Assembly: GCA_963928645.1 (NCBI GenBank)
Contig: CAWVGT010000070.1
Span: 1-7,494 of the forward strand
Origin: Fimadaptatus sp963928645
GTDB taxonomy: Bacteria; Bacillota; Clostridia; Christensenellales; Aristaeellaceae
DNA length: 7,494 bases
Reading direction: 5' to 3'
In this document: piece by piece, positions 5,281 through 7,494 of the stretch
How the letters are laid out: the number at the start of each line of letters is the position of its first letter
How positions within the stretch are numbered: the first letter of the stretch is position 1
Notes under the pieces: model-generated
Database searches by the model: none
What the model was told of the DNA's origin: nothing
The model's input: only the letters and a program-made list of their open reading frames with translations
Position numbers and translations under genes: made by a program

Positions 5281-6108
5281 ATGTTTCCGGTAGCAATACA
5301 GGTTTACTCGGTGCGCGACGACGCCGCCGCCGATATGATGGGCACGCTCAAGCAGATCGCCGACATGGGCTATGACGGCGTGGAATTCGCCGGCTTCTAC
5401 GGCTACGGCGCGCAGGAGATCCGCGCGCAGCTCGACGCGCTCGGGCTCAAGGCCGTGTCCAGCCACGTGCCGTTCGTGACGCTCAGGAACGAGCTGGAGG
5501 CCACCGCCGACTACCACGAGATACTGGGCTGCAAGTACATCGCGGTGCCCTATCTCGAGCCGCAGGATCGCCCCGGCACCGACGGCTGGCAAAAGACCAT
5601 AGACGACATACTGGCCATAGGCAAGTACCTGCACTCGCGCGGCATACAGCTGCTCTATCACAACCACGACTTCGAGTTCGTGCGCATAGACGGCAAGTAC
5701 GCGCTGGACATGCTCTATGACGCCGTGCCCGCGGACTACTTAAAGACCGAGCTGGACACCTGCTGGGTCAGGTTCGCCGGCGAGGACCCGGCCGCCTACA
5801 TACGCAAGTACGCCGGCCGCGCGCCGATAGTCCACCTCAAGGACTACCACGTCGAGGGCCAGCTCAAGGCCGGCGAGACGCCCTACGCGCTGATAAACGC
5901 CGACGGCTCCGACTCGGGCGACGCCAAGCGCTCCACGTTCGAGTTCCGTCCGGTGGGCTACGGCGTGCAGAACTTCCCCGAAATACTCGCCGCCAGCGCC
6001 GACGCCGGCGCACAGTGGGTCATCGTCGAGCAGGACCAGTCCCCGACCCGCCCGCCTATGGAGGCCGCGCGCATGAGCCGCGACTACCTGCGCTCGATAG
6101 GCAACTGA
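5281..6108 (+). CDS. Sugar phosphate isomerase/epimerase-like TIM-barrel protein
   Basis: A 275-residue member of the xylose isomerase-like TIM-barrel superfamily (AP endonuclease 2 fold, IolE-like group). Members are metal-dependent enzymes that isomerise, epimerise or dehydrate sugars and inositols in the cytoplasm. The barrel is full length: strand 1 AIQVYSVRD (5-13), YDGVEF (31-36), SSHVPF (60-65), IAVPYL (87-92), LLYHNHDFEF (124-133), ELDTCW (157-162), IVHLKDYH (183-190) and VIVEQD (247-252). Likely metal or acid-base residues are H127, H129, E132, D159, H185 and E250; exact assignment needs a structure comparison. The EFRPVGYG loop (221-228) before the last helix is typical of the group. 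ATG 5281 has a good ribosome binding site and the promoter lies just upstream. No sugar transporter or kinase adjoins it, so the substrate cannot be guessed from context. Isoleucine codons are 12 ATA and 4 ATC. It could also be called an inosose dehydratase-like protein; the superfamily is certain, the reaction is not. Confidence 0.88.
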   Translation: MFPVAIQVYSVRDDAAADMMGTLKQIADMGYDGVEFAGFYGYGAQEIRAQLDALGLKAVSSHVPFVTLRNELEATADYHEILGCKYIAVPYLEPQDRPGTDGWQKTIDDILAIGKYLHSRGIQLLYHNHDFEFVRIDGKYALDMLYDAVPADYLKTELDTCWVRFAGEDPAAYIRKYAGRAPIVHLKDYHVEGQLKAGETPYALINADGSDSGDAKRSTFEFRPVGYGVQNFPEILAASADAGAQWVIVEQDQSPTRPPMEAARMSRDYLRSIGN

Positions 6109-6124
6109 GTCATTGCAGCAAAGC

Positions 6125-6163
6125 GCGCCCCGCGACAGCCCTTCTCAGGCCGTCGCGGGGCGC
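6125..6163. terminator. Hairpin terminator between convergent genes
   Basis: GCGCCCCGCGAC (6125-6136) pairs perfectly with GTCGCGGGGCGC (6152-6163) over 12 bases. After one A-C mismatch it extends by GCC:GGC (6138-6140 with 6148-6150) around a CTTCTCA loop. It starts 17 bases after the isomerase stop and ends 18 bases before the MATE stop. The + strand side is followed by ATCTTCAT, the minus strand side by GCTTTGC, so the T-runs are weak in both directions; a shared, bidirectional role is likely. Confidence 0.72.
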
Positions 6164-6180
6164 ATCTTCATGTATTCACG

Positions 6181-7494
6181 TCACGCCTGATGGCGCGCGT
6201 TCCAGCTGCGCAGCTTGCGCCGCCAGTTGAGCGCGCGCTCACTGGGCTCCTTCCAGCGCCTCAGGCCGATCTTGCGGCTCCACGCCAGGTAGTAGAACAC
6301 CATCACCACCGACGTTATCGCCCAGGATATCGGGTAGCTGGCCACTATCGTGGTTATGTTGTTGTACATAGGCACGACCGTGAACAGCCATATCACGCGC
6401 AGCACGCATATGCCAAAGCAGATCACTATCGTGGGCCCGAACGCGTTGCCCACGCCGCGCATCGCGCCCGAGAGTATCTCTATCGCCACATACGTAAAGT
6501 ACAGCGGCACGTTGAAGTACATTATCGTAAGGCTTATCGATATTACCGCCTCGTCATACGTGAACAGCCTGAGCAGATACCGGCCCGCGAGCAATATCAG
6601 CCCCGACAGCAGCAGCGTCGCGCCGGTGGCCATCGCCATACACGTCGTAACGCTGTGCCGCACCCGATCCGGCTTGCGCGCGCCCCAGTTCTGGCCTACG
6701 AATGTCATTATCGACACGCCAAACGCGCCCATTATCATCCAGAATATGCTGTCCACCTTGCCAAACGCGGTCCACGCCGCCATCGTGTCGGTGCCCAGCG
6801 CGTTTATGTTCGACTGTATGATTATGTTGGACACCGAATACAGCGTCGACTGCACGCCCGCCGGGAAGCCTATTACCAGTATCCGCCTGAGCAGCTTGAC
6901 GTCGAGCTGCAGCCGCTTCCACGCGAACTTGTAGCACTCGTCGGTGCGCATCAGCGCCCGAAGCACCAGCACCGCGCTTACGCCCTGCGCCATTATCGTG
7001 GCTAGCGCCGCACCTGCAACTCCCATGCCCAACAGCACGAACGCCACGTCGAGTACGATGTTTATTATGCAGCAGATTATCAGGTATATCATCGGCCGGC
7101 GCGAGTCGCCTATCGCGCGCAGTATGCCCGAACCCATGTTGTACAGCAGGTTGAGCACCACGCCCGCGAAGTATATGCGCATGTAGTCGGTCGCGTCGTC
7201 TATGACGTCGGCGGTCGTGCCCATGCGCTCCAGCGCCCAGCGCGAGCAGGTCAGGCCCAGCGCCATAAGTATCACGCCGCCCGCGATCGACATCGCTATC
7301 GCGGTGTGCACCGCTCGCGACACGCCCTGCTCCTCGCGCATGCCGTAGTACTGCGATATGACCACCGTCGCGCCCGACGACAGGCCCACGAAGAACCCCA
7401 CCAGCAGGTTGATTATCGTGCCCGTAGTGCCGCCCACCGCCGCCAGCGCTTCCTTGCCCAGGAAGTTGCCCACGACGACCGCGTCTATCGTGTT
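6181..7494 (-). CDS. MATE-family multidrug efflux transporter, N-terminus outside window
   Basis: An integral membrane transporter of the MATE family, which exports drugs or cationic metabolites using a sodium or proton gradient. The frame is open to the window edge; 437 residues are visible. Against the usual length of about 450, some 20-40 N-terminal residues, including most of membrane segment 1, are missing. Visible residues start in the family's first conserved block (TIDAVVVGNFLGKEALAAVG), followed by the SSGATVVISQYYG stretch, the GSGILRAIGDSRRPM motif after segment 4, and the second-half copies VGQNWGARKPDRV and ILSGAMRGVGNAFGPT. The repeated G-x-R-x-x-G-(D/N)-x-x-x-P pattern in both halves confirms the two-repeat MATE fold. 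The basic C-terminal tail is cytoplasmic. The GTG at 7473 is not a true start, because family homology continues upstream. Its promoter is outside the window and its substrate cannot be predicted. Confidence 0.93.
   Translation of the reverse strand, partial: NTIDAVVVGNFLGKEALAAVGGTTGTIINLLVGFFVGLSSGATVVISQYYGMREEQGVSRAVHTAIAMSIAGGVILMALGLTCSRWALERMGTTADVIDDATDYMRIYFAGVVLNLLYNMGSGILRAIGDSRRPMIYLIICCIINIVLDVAFVLLGMGVAGAALATIMAQGVSAVLVLRALMRTDECYKFAWKRLQLDVKLLRRILVIGFPAGVQSTLYSVSNIIIQSNINALGTDTMAAWTAFGKVDSIFWMIMGAFGVSIMTFVGQNWGARKPDRVRHSVTTCMAMATGATLLLSGLILLAGRYLLRLFTYDEAVISISLTIMYFNVPLYFTYVAIEILSGAMRGVGNAFGPTIVICFGICVLRVIWLFTVVPMYNNITTIVASYPISWAITSVVMVFYYLAWSRKIGLRRWKEPSERALNWRRKLRSWNARHQA

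Noticed and set aside
6190..7005. 271-codon open frame on the + strand
   Set aside because: Antisense shadow of the MATE transporter; His/Arg/Tyr-rich and without motifs.

Overview
The window looks like chromosomal DNA from a GC-rich, Gram-positive-type anaerobe, probably an uncultured member of the Clostridia. This is inference, not proof. The support is: sigma-A-like promoters with intact TATAAT boxes, GGAGG-type ribosome binding sites, a sigma factor followed by a membrane anti-sigma protein carrying a DUF4349 domain, and a MATE transporter of the kind common in Clostridia. The coding sequences are strongly G/C-ending except for isoleucine, where ATA is the preferred codon, which is unusual in a GC-rich genome.

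Layout: positions 1-1334 contain no gene I can support. Positions 1335-3316 (+) hold an ECF-type sigma factor and its probable anti-sigma partner, a zinc-finger anti-sigma domain joined through a membrane segment to an extracytoplasmic DUF4349 domain. After a 331-base gap with no gene comes a secreted SIMPL (DUF541) protein at 3648-4370 (+). A very long terminator hairpin (4423-4472) separates it from a convergent YhhN/TMEM86-family membrane protein (4499-5152, -). That gene and a sugar phosphate isomerase/epimerase-like TIM barrel (5281-6108, +) are transcribed divergently from back-to-back promoters in the 128 bases between them. A second hairpin (6125-6163) separates the isomerase from a convergent MATE-family efflux transporter (6181 to beyond 7494, -) whose N-terminus lies outside the window.

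How the genes may work together: the sigma factor and zinc-finger protein form a plausible cell-envelope signalling pair, with DUF4349 as the outward-facing sensor. The SIMPL protein is also exported and could belong to the same response, but it has its own possible promoter and nothing in the sequence proves the link. The YhhN protein (lipid/plasmalogen breakdown), the isomerase-like protein and the MATE pump look like independent housekeeping or accessory genes. I see no phage, transposon, CRISPR array or RNA gene. The most distinctive items are the anti-sigma/DUF4349 fusion, the ATA codon preference, the compact divergent promoter and the long gene-free left end.
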